Source: an uncultured Collinsella sp. (GTDB lineage: Bacteria > Actinomycetota > Coriobacteriia > Coriobacteriales > Coriobacteriaceae). From it: a stretch of DNA of 64,000 nucleotides. The stretch is taken from NCBI GenBank assembly GCA_900552385.1, contig URZI01000001.1, forward strand, positions 186,001 through 250,000, in the 5' to 3' direction. Positions 51,278-59,622 of the stretch are shown here, one piece after another. The notes beneath the pieces are model-generated. The model had not been told where the DNA came from and did no database searches. It was given only the letters and a program-made list of their open reading frames with translations. The position numbers and the translations under genes are program-made. Every line of letters starts with the position of its first letter. Position 1 is the first letter of the stretch.

Positions 51278-51333
51278 CGTTGGCACGCAGGTGCCAAGAC
51301 GGTAGGGCGCGTCTTTGCACCTGCGTGCCAACG
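51278..51333 (-). ncRNA. Leader RNA element 2, copy B (before kdgK)
   Basis: A perfect 17-bp stem (51278-51294 with 51317-51333, including GGTGC/GCACC) capped by AAGACG-GTAGGGCG-CGTCTT. The apical block matches copy A at 47908-47965; the lower stems differ but pair. Confidence 0.75.
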
Positions 51334-51337
51334 CTCA

Positions 51338-51366
51338 CCGAAATCGGTTTACGAAATCGGTTTCGT
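51338..51366 (-). promoter_or_regulatory. Operators before kdgK
   Basis: ACGAAATCGGTTTCGT (51351-51366) plus an overlapping half-copy CGAAATCGGTTTAC (51339-51352), a 13-bp direct repeat. It lies between kdgK and the divergent LacI gene. Confidence 0.82.
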
Positions 51367-51468
51367 TTCGAGTTGTAGTATACTCACCTACAGCGTTTTG
51401 CAACCGAGATTTTTAAAAAAATGCCTAAAATGGCTCAGACCGCCGACAATTGGGAAACGGGGTGCGTT

Positions 51469-52491
51469 ATGGCGCAGATGAGAATCAAGGACATTGCCGC
51501 CGAGGCGGGCGTGAGCCCGGCCACGGTCTCGCGCTATCTCAACAACCGCCCCGGGCAAATGACCGAGGAAACCCGTGCTCGCATCGCGGCGGTTATCGAG
51601 CGCACCGGCTATCGCCCGCGTGCCGCCGCGCGCAATCTACGCAGCTCGCGCGCCAACCTCATCGGCGTGATCCTGGCCGACATCGCCAACCCGTTCTCCA
51701 GCGCCATGCTCGAAGGGCTTTCCGTCAGCGCCGCCGCGCGCGGCTGCTCGCTCATGACGGCCATTAGCGGCAACGACCCCGCTAAGGAAGCGGAGTCGCT
51801 CACCAGGCTTATCGATGCCGGCGTGGACGGCCTGGTCGTCAACACCTGCGGAGGCAATGACGAGGCGATCGCCGCGGCAGCGGGACGTCTGCCTGTTGTG
51901 CTGCTCGACCGCGACGTTGCCGACGGCGGTGTCGATCTAGTGACATCTAACAACCGTGAGCTGGTCGCCGGTCTGGTAGACGCCTTGGCCGCTGCAGGCA
52001 GCGAGCGCCTGTGCCTGCTCACCGAGGCAAGCGACGACAGCCCCGTCCGTCGCGAGCGCGCCGAGGCCTTTGCCGACGAGCTTTCGCGACGCGGCCTTGC
52101 GGGCGAGGTCGTCACCTTGGCCGACGGTGGCGCCACGGGTGTCGGTCGCTTGGACGAGACCATCCGCGGCTATGCGGGCAAAAGGCTCGGCCTTATCGCT
52201 GTCAACGGCCTGGTCTTCCTGCGCCTGACCGAGGCGCTGGCGCAGCTTGGTCCCTCGCTGCCGGCGGGGCTCAAGATCGCGACGTTTGACGACTATCCCT
52301 GGAACCATGTGCTCTTTGGCGGTGTGACCACGGCAGCGCAAGACACCCTTACCATTGCCGAGCGCGTAGTCGAGCGCCTGTCCGAGCGCATCGATGTTGT
52401 TACCACCACCGTGGGCGAGGCCGCAAAGCTGGCGCCCAAACGCATCGAGATCCCCGGTCACATCGAACACCGCGCATCAACCTCGCGCTAG
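51469..52491 (+). CDS. LacI-family regulator of KDG genes (KdgR-like)
   Basis: A 340-residue LacI regulator with HTH MRIKDIAAEAGVSPATVSRYLNN, hinge AAARNLRSSRANLIGVILADIANPF, and a sugar-binding domain ending in TFDDYPWNHVLFGGVTTAAQ. It is divergent from kdgK with the ACGAAATCGGTTTCGT sites between them, the usual arrangement for a local repressor. KDG or KDPG is the expected effector by analogy with KdgR. ATG 51469 is chosen because the HTH begins right after it; upstream ATGs at 51421 and 51430 are possible. Confidence 0.88.
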   Translation: MAQMRIKDIAAEAGVSPATVSRYLNNRPGQMTEETRARIAAVIERTGYRPRAAARNLRSSRANLIGVILADIANPFSSAMLEGLSVSAAARGCSLMTAISGNDPAKEAESLTRLIDAGVDGLVVNTCGGNDEAIAAAAGRLPVVLLDRDVADGGVDLVTSNNRELVAGLVDALAAAGSERLCLLTEASDDSPVRRERAEAFADELSRRGLAGEVVTLADGGATGVGRLDETIRGYAGKRLGLIAVNGLVFLRLTEALAQLGPSLPAGLKIATFDDYPWNHVLFGGVTTAAQDTLTIAERVVERLSERIDVVTTTVGEAAKLAPKRIEIPGHIEHRASTSR

Positions 52492-52533
52492 CCTGTGTGA
52501 TAATATATAGACAATGTCATACAGGAGGTATCC

Positions 52534-53028
52534 ATGGCTGCGTCTGTGCTGAGTGTGCGAGTGGACTCGTCAATTAAAGACTCATTTGCCGAGCTGTGCG
52601 AAGAGCTTGGCATGACTTCGTCTGTTGCGGTCAATATGTTTATGAGGCAGATGCTGCGCGAGCGCTCTCTGCCGTTTGTTCCTTCACTTGGTAAAAGCTC
52701 TGCGAGCGAAAGCGCCGCGACGGGCATTTTGGATACTGCCCAGATTGAGTCCGCCGTCCGCGAGGCAGCCAGCTCGATTCCCGCCATCAAAACCGTGATT
52801 CTTTTTGGTTCGTATGCCCGGGGCGAGGCACATGTCGATAGCGATATTGACTTGCGTCTCGAAGTCGATCGCGAGCAGGGCTTTGGTCTTTTCGCGCTGT
52901 CGGCATTTGGTGAGGCGGTGCGCAAAGAAACCGGGAGGCAGGTTGATCTCGTCTCTAGTGATCATCTTGATGACGATCTTGCCGCGGTAATCGAGCGCGA
53001 AGGAGTGATCCTTTATGATCGCGCGTAA
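52534..53028 (+). CDS. DinJ-like antitoxin domain fused to an MNT nucleotidyltransferase
   Basis: A 164-residue two-domain protein. Residues 1-50 match RelB/DinJ ribbon-helix-helix antitoxins (VLSVRVDSSIKDSFAELCEE, then TSSVAVNMFMRQML). Residues from about 70 are a minimal nucleotidyltransferase with LFGSYARGEAHVDSDIDL, giving the GS-X10-DxD active-site motif (G92, S93, D104, D106), and VDLVSSDHLDDDL. MNT proteins usually pair with HEPN toxins, and DinJ with YafQ; neither partner is adjacent. ATG 52534 follows AGGAGG. It is probably active as an orphan or hybrid antitoxin. Confidence 0.82.
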   Translation: MAASVLSVRVDSSIKDSFAELCEELGMTSSVAVNMFMRQMLRERSLPFVPSLGKSSASESAATGILDTAQIESAVREAASSIPAIKTVILFGSYARGEAHVDSDIDLRLEVDREQGFGLFALSAFGEAVRKETGRQVDLVSSDHLDDDLAAVIEREGVILYDRA

Positions 53029-53154
53029 GTCAGACAGCCTGTTCGCGCACGTTTTTTGAGCGCTTGATACGCTTTAACCCTGCGGAAACATTTTTCTGCG
53101 ATAGTATCTGCGATATAGACCAGTCGAAACCCGCCCGAAAGAAAGGGGAGCGAC

Positions 53155-54492
53155 ATGAACCAGCAGAACATCGATTACGTACTTCGCTCTGTAGAGCAGC
53201 GTGACATCCGCTTTGTGCGTCTGTGGTTTGTCGACATTCTCGGCCGCCTCAAGAACTTTGCCATTAGCCCCGAGGACCTCGAGGTCGCTTTTGAGGAGGG
53301 TATTGGCTTTGACGGCTCCGCCATCGAGGGCTTTGCCACGCCCGAGGAAGCCGACATGCTGGCGTTTCCCGATGCTTCGACCTTCCAGATTCTGCCGTGG
53401 CGCCCGAGCCACAACGGCGTCGCCCGCGTGTTCTGCGACGTATGCACTCCCGATCGCAAGCCGTTTGCCGGCGACCCGCGCGATGCCCTGCGCCGCATGT
53501 TCCGCAAGGCCGAGAAGGCTGGCTATCTGCTCAACGTGGGCGCCGAGCTGGAGTATTACTACTTCCCCGACGAGCACACCCCCGAGCCGCTCGACAACGT
53601 GGGCTACTTCGATCTTTCGGTGAGCGATGCCGCTCGCGACCTGCGCCGCAACACGGTCCTCACGCTCGAGAAGATGTCCGTGCCCGTGGAGTACACCTTC
53701 CACGCCGCCGGCCGCTCGCAGCACGGCATGAGCCTGCGCCACGCCGAGGCCCTGAGCATGTCCGACGCCATCACCACGGCCAAACTCATCATTAAGCAGC
53801 AAGCTTACGAGAGCGGGTGCCACGCCTCCTTTATGCCCAAGCCGTTGGCGGGCGAGGACGGCAGCGCTATGTTCCTGTGCCAGTCGCTATTCGACCACGA
53901 CGGCAACAACGTCTTTTGGGGCGAGGACGACGAGAAGTATCACCTCTCCGATATCGCCAAGCACTACATGGCCGGCATCCTGGCGCACGCGCGCGAGATC
54001 AGCGCCATCACCAACCCCACGGTAAACTCGTACAAGCGCATCACCACGGGCGGCGACTCCGTGCCGCAGTACGCCACGTGGGGCCTGCGCAACCGCGCGA
54101 GCATGGTCCGCATCCCGGTCTACAAGCCCGGCAAGCAGCTGTCTACGCGCATCGAGCTGCGCAGTCCCGACCCCATGGCCAACCCGTACCTGGTCAACGC
54201 CGTCACGCTGGCGGCTGGTCTGGACGGCATCGAGCGCAAGCTAGAACTCCCGCCCGAGGCAACGGCCGAGACGCTCAAGCTTACCGACCGTCAGATGCTC
54301 GAGGCCGGCTACACGCCGCTGCCGCGCTCGCTCAAAGAGGCGCTCGACGTGTTTGAGGACTCGCAGTTTATGAAGGATGCCCTCGGCGAGCACATCCACA
54401 GCTTCTTCCTCAAAAAGAAGCGCAACGAGTGGCATAAGTTTGAGTCTACGATCACCGAGTGGGAGATCAAGCACTACCTGGCGAACTCCTAA
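53155..54492 (+). CDS. Glutamine-synthetase-like protein lacking metal ligands
   Basis: A 445-residue protein clearly of the GS type I fold (RFVRLWFVDILGRLKNFAI, FDGSAIEGF, NVGAELEYYYF, NPTVNSYKRI, RIELRSPDPMANPYL). Several catalytic residues are changed. In the SHHE...GQHE segment the sequence is TFHAAGRSQHG, so two metal-binding Glu are Ala184 and Gly191. In the GSGMH segment it is GSAMFLC, so the metal His is Phe240. The Glu-flap GYEAP is GGDSVPQ. The ExE pair (E131, E133) and the late Glu remain. It may be a weak, altered-specificity or regulatory homologue. Followed by a GlnR-like gene. Confidence 0.85.
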   Translation: MNQQNIDYVLRSVEQRDIRFVRLWFVDILGRLKNFAISPEDLEVAFEEGIGFDGSAIEGFATPEEADMLAFPDASTFQILPWRPSHNGVARVFCDVCTPDRKPFAGDPRDALRRMFRKAEKAGYLLNVGAELEYYYFPDEHTPEPLDNVGYFDLSVSDAARDLRRNTVLTLEKMSVPVEYTFHAAGRSQHGMSLRHAEALSMSDAITTAKLIIKQQAYESGCHASFMPKPLAGEDGSAMFLCQSLFDHDGNNVFWGEDDEKYHLSDIAKHYMAGILAHAREISAITNPTVNSYKRITTGGDSVPQYATWGLRNRASMVRIPVYKPGKQLSTRIELRSPDPMANPYLVNAVTLAAGLDGIERKLELPPEATAETLKLTDRQMLEAGYTPLPRSLKEALDVFEDSQFMKDALGEHIHSFFLKKKRNEWHKFESTITEWEIKHYLANS

Positions 54493-54542
54493 TCGCGCTG
54501 GCTTGTTCCAGTACGATTGAGCTCATTTCTTTGGAGGCCGAT

Positions 54543-55205
54543 ATGTCCAAAAAGAGTGCCCTGTTCATGGCGCGCACGACGCGCTTCCACGAGTTTGCCC
54601 GCAGCTTGACGACCACCCTGGGTGTCGAGGTGAGCCTGGCAACCCCCGATTCGCCGACTGCGGCGCACGACTTTGACCTGCTGATCCTCGATTCCGACGG
54701 CATTCGCAGCGACCGCATCGATCAGATTGCCAAGTGGCTTGACGATCGTGGCGGCGTCCCCATGCTGGTGATCGTCGACGATGAGGCCCTTGGCACCCTG
54801 CGCCTGCCGAATCACGCGCATGCCGACTTTGTATGCCCCACGGCGACGCCCAACGAGCTCAAGGCTCGTGCGCAGCGCCTGATGGGCGAGGAGGAGACCG
54901 TCGCCGCCGACGATGTGCTCAACATCGATAACCTCGAGATCAACCTGGCCACCTACCAGGTGACACTCGATAACGAGCCTATCGACCTGACGCTGATGGA
55001 GTACTCGCTGCTGAGCTTTTTGGCAACGCACCCCAACCGTGCTTACAGCCGCGAGGTGCTGCTGCACCGCGTGTGGGGCTTTGAGTACTGCGGCGGCACG
55101 CGCACCGTCGACGTGCACATCCGACGCATCCGCTCCAAGGTGGGCCCGCAGATCGCGGCACACATCACCACCGTCCGCGGCGTGGGCTATCTGTTTAAGG
55201 ACTAG
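54543..55205 (+). CDS. OmpR-type orphan response regulator (GlnR-like)
   Basis: A 220-residue regulator with a C-terminal OmpR/PhoB winged helix (IDLTLMEYSLLSFLATHPNRAYSREVLLHRVWG, RTVDVHIRRIRSKVG, VRGVGYLFKD). The N-terminal receiver-like domain is degenerate: the acidic pair at the start is missing (FMARTTRFHEF), though an Asp in LLILDSDG remains. No kinase gene is adjacent. With the GS-like gene 50 bp upstream it recalls actinobacterial GlnR, the nitrogen regulator. ATG 54543 follows TTTGGAGG. Confidence 0.85.
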   Translation: MSKKSALFMARTTRFHEFARSLTTTLGVEVSLATPDSPTAAHDFDLLILDSDGIRSDRIDQIAKWLDDRGGVPMLVIVDDEALGTLRLPNHAHADFVCPTATPNELKARAQRLMGEEETVAADDVLNIDNLEINLATYQVTLDNEPIDLTLMEYSLLSFLATHPNRAYSREVLLHRVWGFEYCGGTRTVDVHIRRIRSKVGPQIAAHITTVRGVGYLFKD

Positions 55206-55211
55206 ATTTCC

Positions 55212-55243
55212 ACCACAAAGGGGACAGGCACCTTTGTGGTGGT
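55212..55243. terminator. Hairpin after the OmpR-type gene
   Basis: Stem CCACCACAAAGG with CCTTTGTGGTGG and loop GGGACAGGCA, seven bases after the stop codon. No T-run follows. Confidence 0.55.
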
Positions 55244-55360
55244 CTTGACGCAGGTGCGGGTTCCTCTCGAATCTGCAGCAGAACTTAAGCCTTCCTAAAA
55301 GATTGCGTTCTCATACACGTTCGCCCGCATATTGGGGTACAACTCAACGTGAACAATGAT

Positions 55361-55388
55361 GGCCCGCCACATGTTTGGCGGGCCTTTG
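55361..55388 (+). terminator. Terminator hairpin just before htrA
   Basis: Stem GGCCCGCCA with TGGCGGGCC, followed by TTTGG. It lies only about 10 bp before the htrA ribosome site, so it could act as an attenuator in the htrA leader or end upstream transcripts. Confidence 0.65.
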
Positions 55389-55413
55389 GTTATTTGACGA
55401 AAGGATCGCAGCC

Positions 55414-56874
55414 ATGAGCGAGAACGATTCCCAGCGCCCCCAGGATGCGGGTCACGCCGGCGAGACACAGCAGCAGCCGCGTGTGCAGGTGGAGTCGACG
55501 CCTGCCGGCAGCAACATTCCCTACGTGCAGGCTTACGACACGCAGACCGGCCAGCCGCTGGGCGGTGCGCAGGTCGTGAACAAGCACACGGTGGTCAAGA
55601 CCAAGACCAAAAAGCTGCCGATCTTTATTACGGCGCTTGCCGGCTGCGCCTGCGGCGCCCTGCTGGTCATCGCGCTCATTATGAGTGGCACGCTCAACAT
55701 TGGCGGCGGAAAGAATGCCGTGACGGCGGGTGCTTCGGGTTCGTCGACGCAAAAGATCACCATCGACTCCGAGGACACCACGCTGGCCGAGGCCGTTTCT
55801 GCCAAGGCATTGCCCTCCGTGGTTTCCATCACCGCCACTTCGAGCGGTAGTCAGAATGGCTCGCTTTCGCAGTCTGCCGACGAGTCGGATAGTTCGGGCA
55901 GCGTCGGTTCGGGCGTGGTGCTCGATGCCGAGGGCCACATCCTCACCAACAACCACGTGGTCGATGGTTACGACCAGTACGTGGTGACCATGGACGACGG
56001 CACCACCTATGAGGCCGAGTTCGTGGGCAACGACGCCTCGAGCGACCTGGCCGTCATTAAGCTCAAGGACGCCGACGCCTCCAAGCTTACGCCGATCGAA
56101 ATTGGCGACTCCTCCAAGCTCAACGTTGGCGAGTGGGTTATGGCGATCGGCTCGCCGTTCGGCAACGAGCAGTCTGTCTCCACCGGTATCGTCTCGGCGC
56201 TCTACCGCTCCACGGCCATGAGCTCTACCAGCGGCAACACTATCTACGCCAACATGATTCAGACCGATGCCGCCATCAACCCGGGCAACTCCGGCGGCGC
56301 GCTCGTCAATGACAACGGCGAGCTCGTGGGCATCAACTCGCTCATCGAGAGCTACTCGGGCTCCAGCTCAGGCGTGGGCTTTGCTATTCCCGTTAACTAC
56401 GCCAAGAACATTGCCGACCAGATTATCGACGGCAAGACGCCGGTGCATCCGTACATGGGCGCTACGCTTTCGAGCGTCAATGCGCTCAACGCCCGCACCA
56501 ACAAGCTGAGCACCGATAGCGGCGCGTATGTGGCGAGCGTCGTCGAGGACGGTCCTGCTGCCAAGGCCGGCATCCAGGAGGGCGACGTCATCACCAAGCT
56601 GGGCGACGACGAAATCACGAGCGCCGATGGCCTGATCATCGCGCTGCGCAGCCACGAGGTGGGCGAGAAGGTCGAGATCTCGCTTATGCGCGGCAAGGAA
56701 GAGAAGAAGGTCACCGTCGTGCTGGGCTCTGACGAGGAACTGCAGAACCAGCAGCAGGACGACAGTTCGACCGACACCGGCAACGGCGGTATTACCGACG
56801 AGCAGCTGCGCCAGTATCTGGAGGAGCTGCTGGGCCAGCAAGGCCAGGGTCAAGGCTACGGTCAGGGTTACTAA
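55414..56874 (+). CDS. htrA: HtrA/DegP-like membrane-anchored serine protease
   Basis: A 486-residue envelope protease. It has a polar cytoplasmic N-terminus (1-67), one transmembrane helix (about 68-92), a trypsin-like domain with the triad His181 (LTNNHVVDG), Asp211 (SSDLAVIKL) and Ser293 (INPGNSGGAL), and one PDZ domain (about 365-450). The tail is rich in Gln and Gly (QGQGQGYGQGY). It probably degrades misfolded proteins on the outer face of the membrane. ATG 55414 follows GAAAGGATCG. Confidence 0.95.
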   Translation: MSENDSQRPQDAGHAGETQQQPRVQVESTPAGSNIPYVQAYDTQTGQPLGGAQVVNKHTVVKTKTKKLPIFITALAGCACGALLVIALIMSGTLNIGGGKNAVTAGASGSSTQKITIDSEDTTLAEAVSAKALPSVVSITATSSGSQNGSLSQSADESDSSGSVGSGVVLDAEGHILTNNHVVDGYDQYVVTMDDGTTYEAEFVGNDASSDLAVIKLKDADASKLTPIEIGDSSKLNVGEWVMAIGSPFGNEQSVSTGIVSALYRSTAMSSTSGNTIYANMIQTDAAINPGNSGGALVNDNGELVGINSLIESYSGSSSGVGFAIPVNYAKNIADQIIDGKTPVHPYMGATLSSVNALNARTNKLSTDSGAYVASVVEDGPAAKAGIQEGDVITKLGDDEITSADGLIIALRSHEVGEKVEISLMRGKEEKKVTVVLGSDEELQNQQQDDSSTDTGNGGITDEQLRQYLEELLGQQGQGQGYGQGY

Positions 56875-56900
56875 CGAGCCGTTTTGCACATGCCGATGCC

Positions 56901-56941
56901 AGAGGGGGCTGTCCCGCCAAGTGTGGGACAGCCCCTCTTTT
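56901..56941 (+). terminator. htrA terminator
   Basis: Stem AGAGGGGGCTGTCCC with GGGACAGCCCCTCT, then TTTT. Confidence 0.92.
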
Positions 56942-57013
56942 CTTATTGATCCGTTGGGGACGGAGGAAAACGGATCACATGGAGCTGACAAGAGGCCTGG
57001 TTCGTAATGGTCT

Positions 57014-57214
57014 GGACAGTTGGTTCAGATACGTATAAATCTTGGGCAGCTTGGGATGCGTTTTGAGCAATTTCTGATTGGGATGGGGCTCGGATGGGCG
57101 TTTGGAAGGGAGGATGGGACGTTTACATGGCCTCGAGGAGCCCAAATTAGTCGAAACAGAGGTGTTCGTGCCTGATCCAGCTCTAGGATTTATACGTATC
57201 TGAACTAACTGTCC
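57014..57214. repeat. 201-bp foldback element with 28-bp arms
   Basis: Arms 57014-57041 and 57187-57214 share TTCAGATACGTATAAATC with one mismatch overall. The 145-bp interior is G-rich on the plus strand and has no gene. It resembles a MITE or a long hairpin. It occupies most of the 56942-57323 gap before ligA. Confidence 0.8.
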
Positions 57215-57323
57215 ACCTCAGTCTGGCGGCTGCCGATTCAGTGCGGTTTGAGACCGCTATTCGGCCCCGTTGCGACCGGTGGTACTCTTGTATCCGTTTG
57301 AAATCGAGCGAAGGAGTGCCGCT

Positions 57324-59552
57324 ATGGAGCAATCGAGCCTGTTTGGTGACGGCGTGGACATCGATACCGAAACGCCAGCGAGCACGGATACCGCTGCACC
57401 GGCCGATGCCCGTGCCCAAGCCGCCGCGCGCGCGGCCGAGCTGCGCCACGAGCTCGATTACCACGCGTACCGCTACTACATGCTCGATGCACCCGAGATC
57501 ACGGATGCCGCCTTCGACAAAATGCTCGTTGAGCTGCAGGAGATCGAGGCGGCCTATCCCGACCTGGTGACACCCGACAGCTATACCCAGCGTGTGGGCG
57601 GATACGTGAGCGAGCAGTTTACGCCGGTAACGCACATGGCACGCATGTATTCCATGGATGATGCCATGGACCTGGACGAACTCGACGCGTGGCTCCAGCG
57701 CGTCGAGGATGCGCTCGGTGCCGGTAGCGTCACCTATACCTGCGAGCTCAAGATCGACGGCCTGGGCGTGGCGCTTACCTACCAAAACGGAACTTTCGTG
57801 CGCGCGGCCACGCGCGGCGACGGCACCACGGGCGAGGACGTGTCGCTCAACGTGCGAACCATCAAGGACGTGCCCATGCACCTGTCCGAGCCGGCGCTCG
57901 CTCACATGGGCGCTGACCGCGAGCGTACCATCGAAGTGCGCGGTGAGGTCTACATGCCTAAGGGCAGCTTTGTTCGCCTGAACGACGAGGCCGATGCCGA
58001 GGGCCGCGACCCCTTTGCCAACCCGCGCAACGCCGCCGCAGGATCCTTACGCCAAAAGGATCCAAAGGTCACGGCGCGCCGCGACCTTGCCACCTTTATC
58101 TATGCCATCGCCGATACCGACCCGCTGCACGTCCACAGCCAGCGCGAGTTTCTGGATTGGCTGCGCAGTGCCGGCTTTAGCGTCAACCCCAACGTGGCTC
58201 GTTGCGCCACGCCGGCCGAGGTCCACGAGTTCTGTGCCCAGGCGCTCGAGCACCGCGGTGACCTGGATTACGACATCGACGGCGTGGTCGTAAAGGTGGA
58301 CAGCTTCCAGCAGCAGCTCGACCTGGGCTTTACCGCCCGCGCGCCGCGCTGGGCCATTGCCTTTAAGTTCCCGCCCGAGGAAAAGCAGACCGTCCTGCGC
58401 GAGATTCGCATCCAGGTGGGCCGCACCGGTGTGCTCACGCCGGTCGCCGAGTTCGATCCGGTGACGGTCGCCGGCTCCACCATCGCGCGCGCCACACTGC
58501 ACAACATTGACGAGATCCGCCGCAAAAACGTGCGCGAGGGCGACACTATCATCGTGCACAAGGCGGGCGACGTGATTCCCGAGGTCGTGGGCCCGGTGCT
58601 CGACAAGCGTCCGGCCGATTCGGTCGACTGGCACATGCCCGAGGTCTGCCCCGTGTGCGGCAGCCCCGTGGTCCACGAGGATGGCGAGGTCGCTTACCGC
58701 TGCGTCTCCATCGATTGCCCCGCACAGCTCAAGGAGCGCCTGCTCCACTGGGTGAGCCGCGGCTGCATGGACGTCGACGGCCTGGGCGACGAGATTGTCG
58801 ACAAGATGATCGCCGCCGGGCTGATTCACGATGTCGCTGACTTCTACCAGCTCACGGTTGACGACATCGCCGGGCTGGACACGGGGCGCACCTATGCCAG
58901 CTCAAACAGCAAAAAGGGCGTCAAGAAGGGCGATCCCATTCCGGTGGGCCTCAAGACGGCCGAAAAGATCATCGCCGAGCTCAACAAGTCCAAGAGTCAG
59001 CCGCTCGGTCGCGTGCTGTTTGCCCTGGGTATACGCCACGTGGGCAAGAGCGTGGGCGAGGTCATCGCTGAACGATTCCTGTCGATTGACAAACTTATCT
59101 TGGCGAGCGAAGAGGACATCGCCGAGTGCGAGGGCATCGGTCCCAAGATCGCGGCGAGCGTCAAGCAGTTCCTGGCCGTGCCCGAAAACCTTGCCGTGCT
59201 GGAGCGCCTGCGTCAGGCGGGCCTGTCGCTCGAGGTCGACCTGGGCGCCGCGCACGCGCAAGCCGCAGCCGACGCTGGCGTGGCGGGCGAGCTCGCCGAC
59301 GCACAGCCGCTTGCGGGTTTAACCTTCGTGCTCACTGGTACACTCGTCAACCGCACGCGCGACGAGGCGGGCGCGGCGCTCAAGGTGCTCGGCGCCAAGG
59401 TTTCGGGCAGCGTGTCGAAGAAGACGAGCTATCTGGTCGCCGGTCCCAAAGCGGGCTCCAAGCTCACCAAGGCCGAGCAGCTGGGCGTACCCGTGCTGGA
59501 CGAGGACGCACTCGAGCAGATTCTTGCGACCGGTGAGGTGCCCCAGGCTTAG
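57324..59552 (+). CDS. ligA: NAD-dependent DNA ligase
   Basis: Seals nicks in replication and repair. The 742-residue protein has the N-terminal Ia domain (ELRHELDYHAYRYYMLD), adenylation domain with the active Lys in CELKIDGLGVALTY, OB fold, Zn finger (CPVCG...YRCVSIDCPAQL), helix-hairpin-helix repeats, and a C-terminal BRCT domain (LTFVLTGTLVNRTRDEAG). An N-terminal extension of about 30 residues, rich in Ala, Thr and Asp, precedes domain Ia. ATG 57324 follows GAAGGAG. Confidence 0.97.
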   Translation: MEQSSLFGDGVDIDTETPASTDTAAPADARAQAAARAAELRHELDYHAYRYYMLDAPEITDAAFDKMLVELQEIEAAYPDLVTPDSYTQRVGGYVSEQFTPVTHMARMYSMDDAMDLDELDAWLQRVEDALGAGSVTYTCELKIDGLGVALTYQNGTFVRAATRGDGTTGEDVSLNVRTIKDVPMHLSEPALAHMGADRERTIEVRGEVYMPKGSFVRLNDEADAEGRDPFANPRNAAAGSLRQKDPKVTARRDLATFIYAIADTDPLHVHSQREFLDWLRSAGFSVNPNVARCATPAEVHEFCAQALEHRGDLDYDIDGVVVKVDSFQQQLDLGFTARAPRWAIAFKFPPEEKQTVLREIRIQVGRTGVLTPVAEFDPVTVAGSTIARATLHNIDEIRRKNVREGDTIIVHKAGDVIPEVVGPVLDKRPADSVDWHMPEVCPVCGSPVVHEDGEVAYRCVSIDCPAQLKERLLHWVSRGCMDVDGLGDEIVDKMIAAGLIHDVADFYQLTVDDIAGLDTGRTYASSNSKKGVKKGDPIPVGLKTAEKIIAELNKSKSQPLGRVLFALGIRHVGKSVGEVIAERFLSIDKLILASEEDIAECEGIGPKIAASVKQFLAVPENLAVLERLRQAGLSLEVDLGAAHAQAAADAGVAGELADAQPLAGLTFVLTGTLVNRTRDEAGAALKVLGAKVSGSVSKKTSYLVAGPKAGSKLTKAEQLGVPVLDEDALEQILATGEVPQA

Positions 59553-59571
59553 TGCATCGATAACCAAATTG

Positions 59572-59622
59572 AAGATCCGCCCGGAAAGCATGATTGAACT
59601 GCCTTCCGGGCGGATCTTATTT
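59572..59622. terminator. Bidirectional terminator between ligA and the MerR gene
   Basis: A 15-bp stem AAGATCCGCCCGGAA with TTCCGGGCGGATCTT. The MerR stop codon lies at the edge of the stem. Confidence 0.9.
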
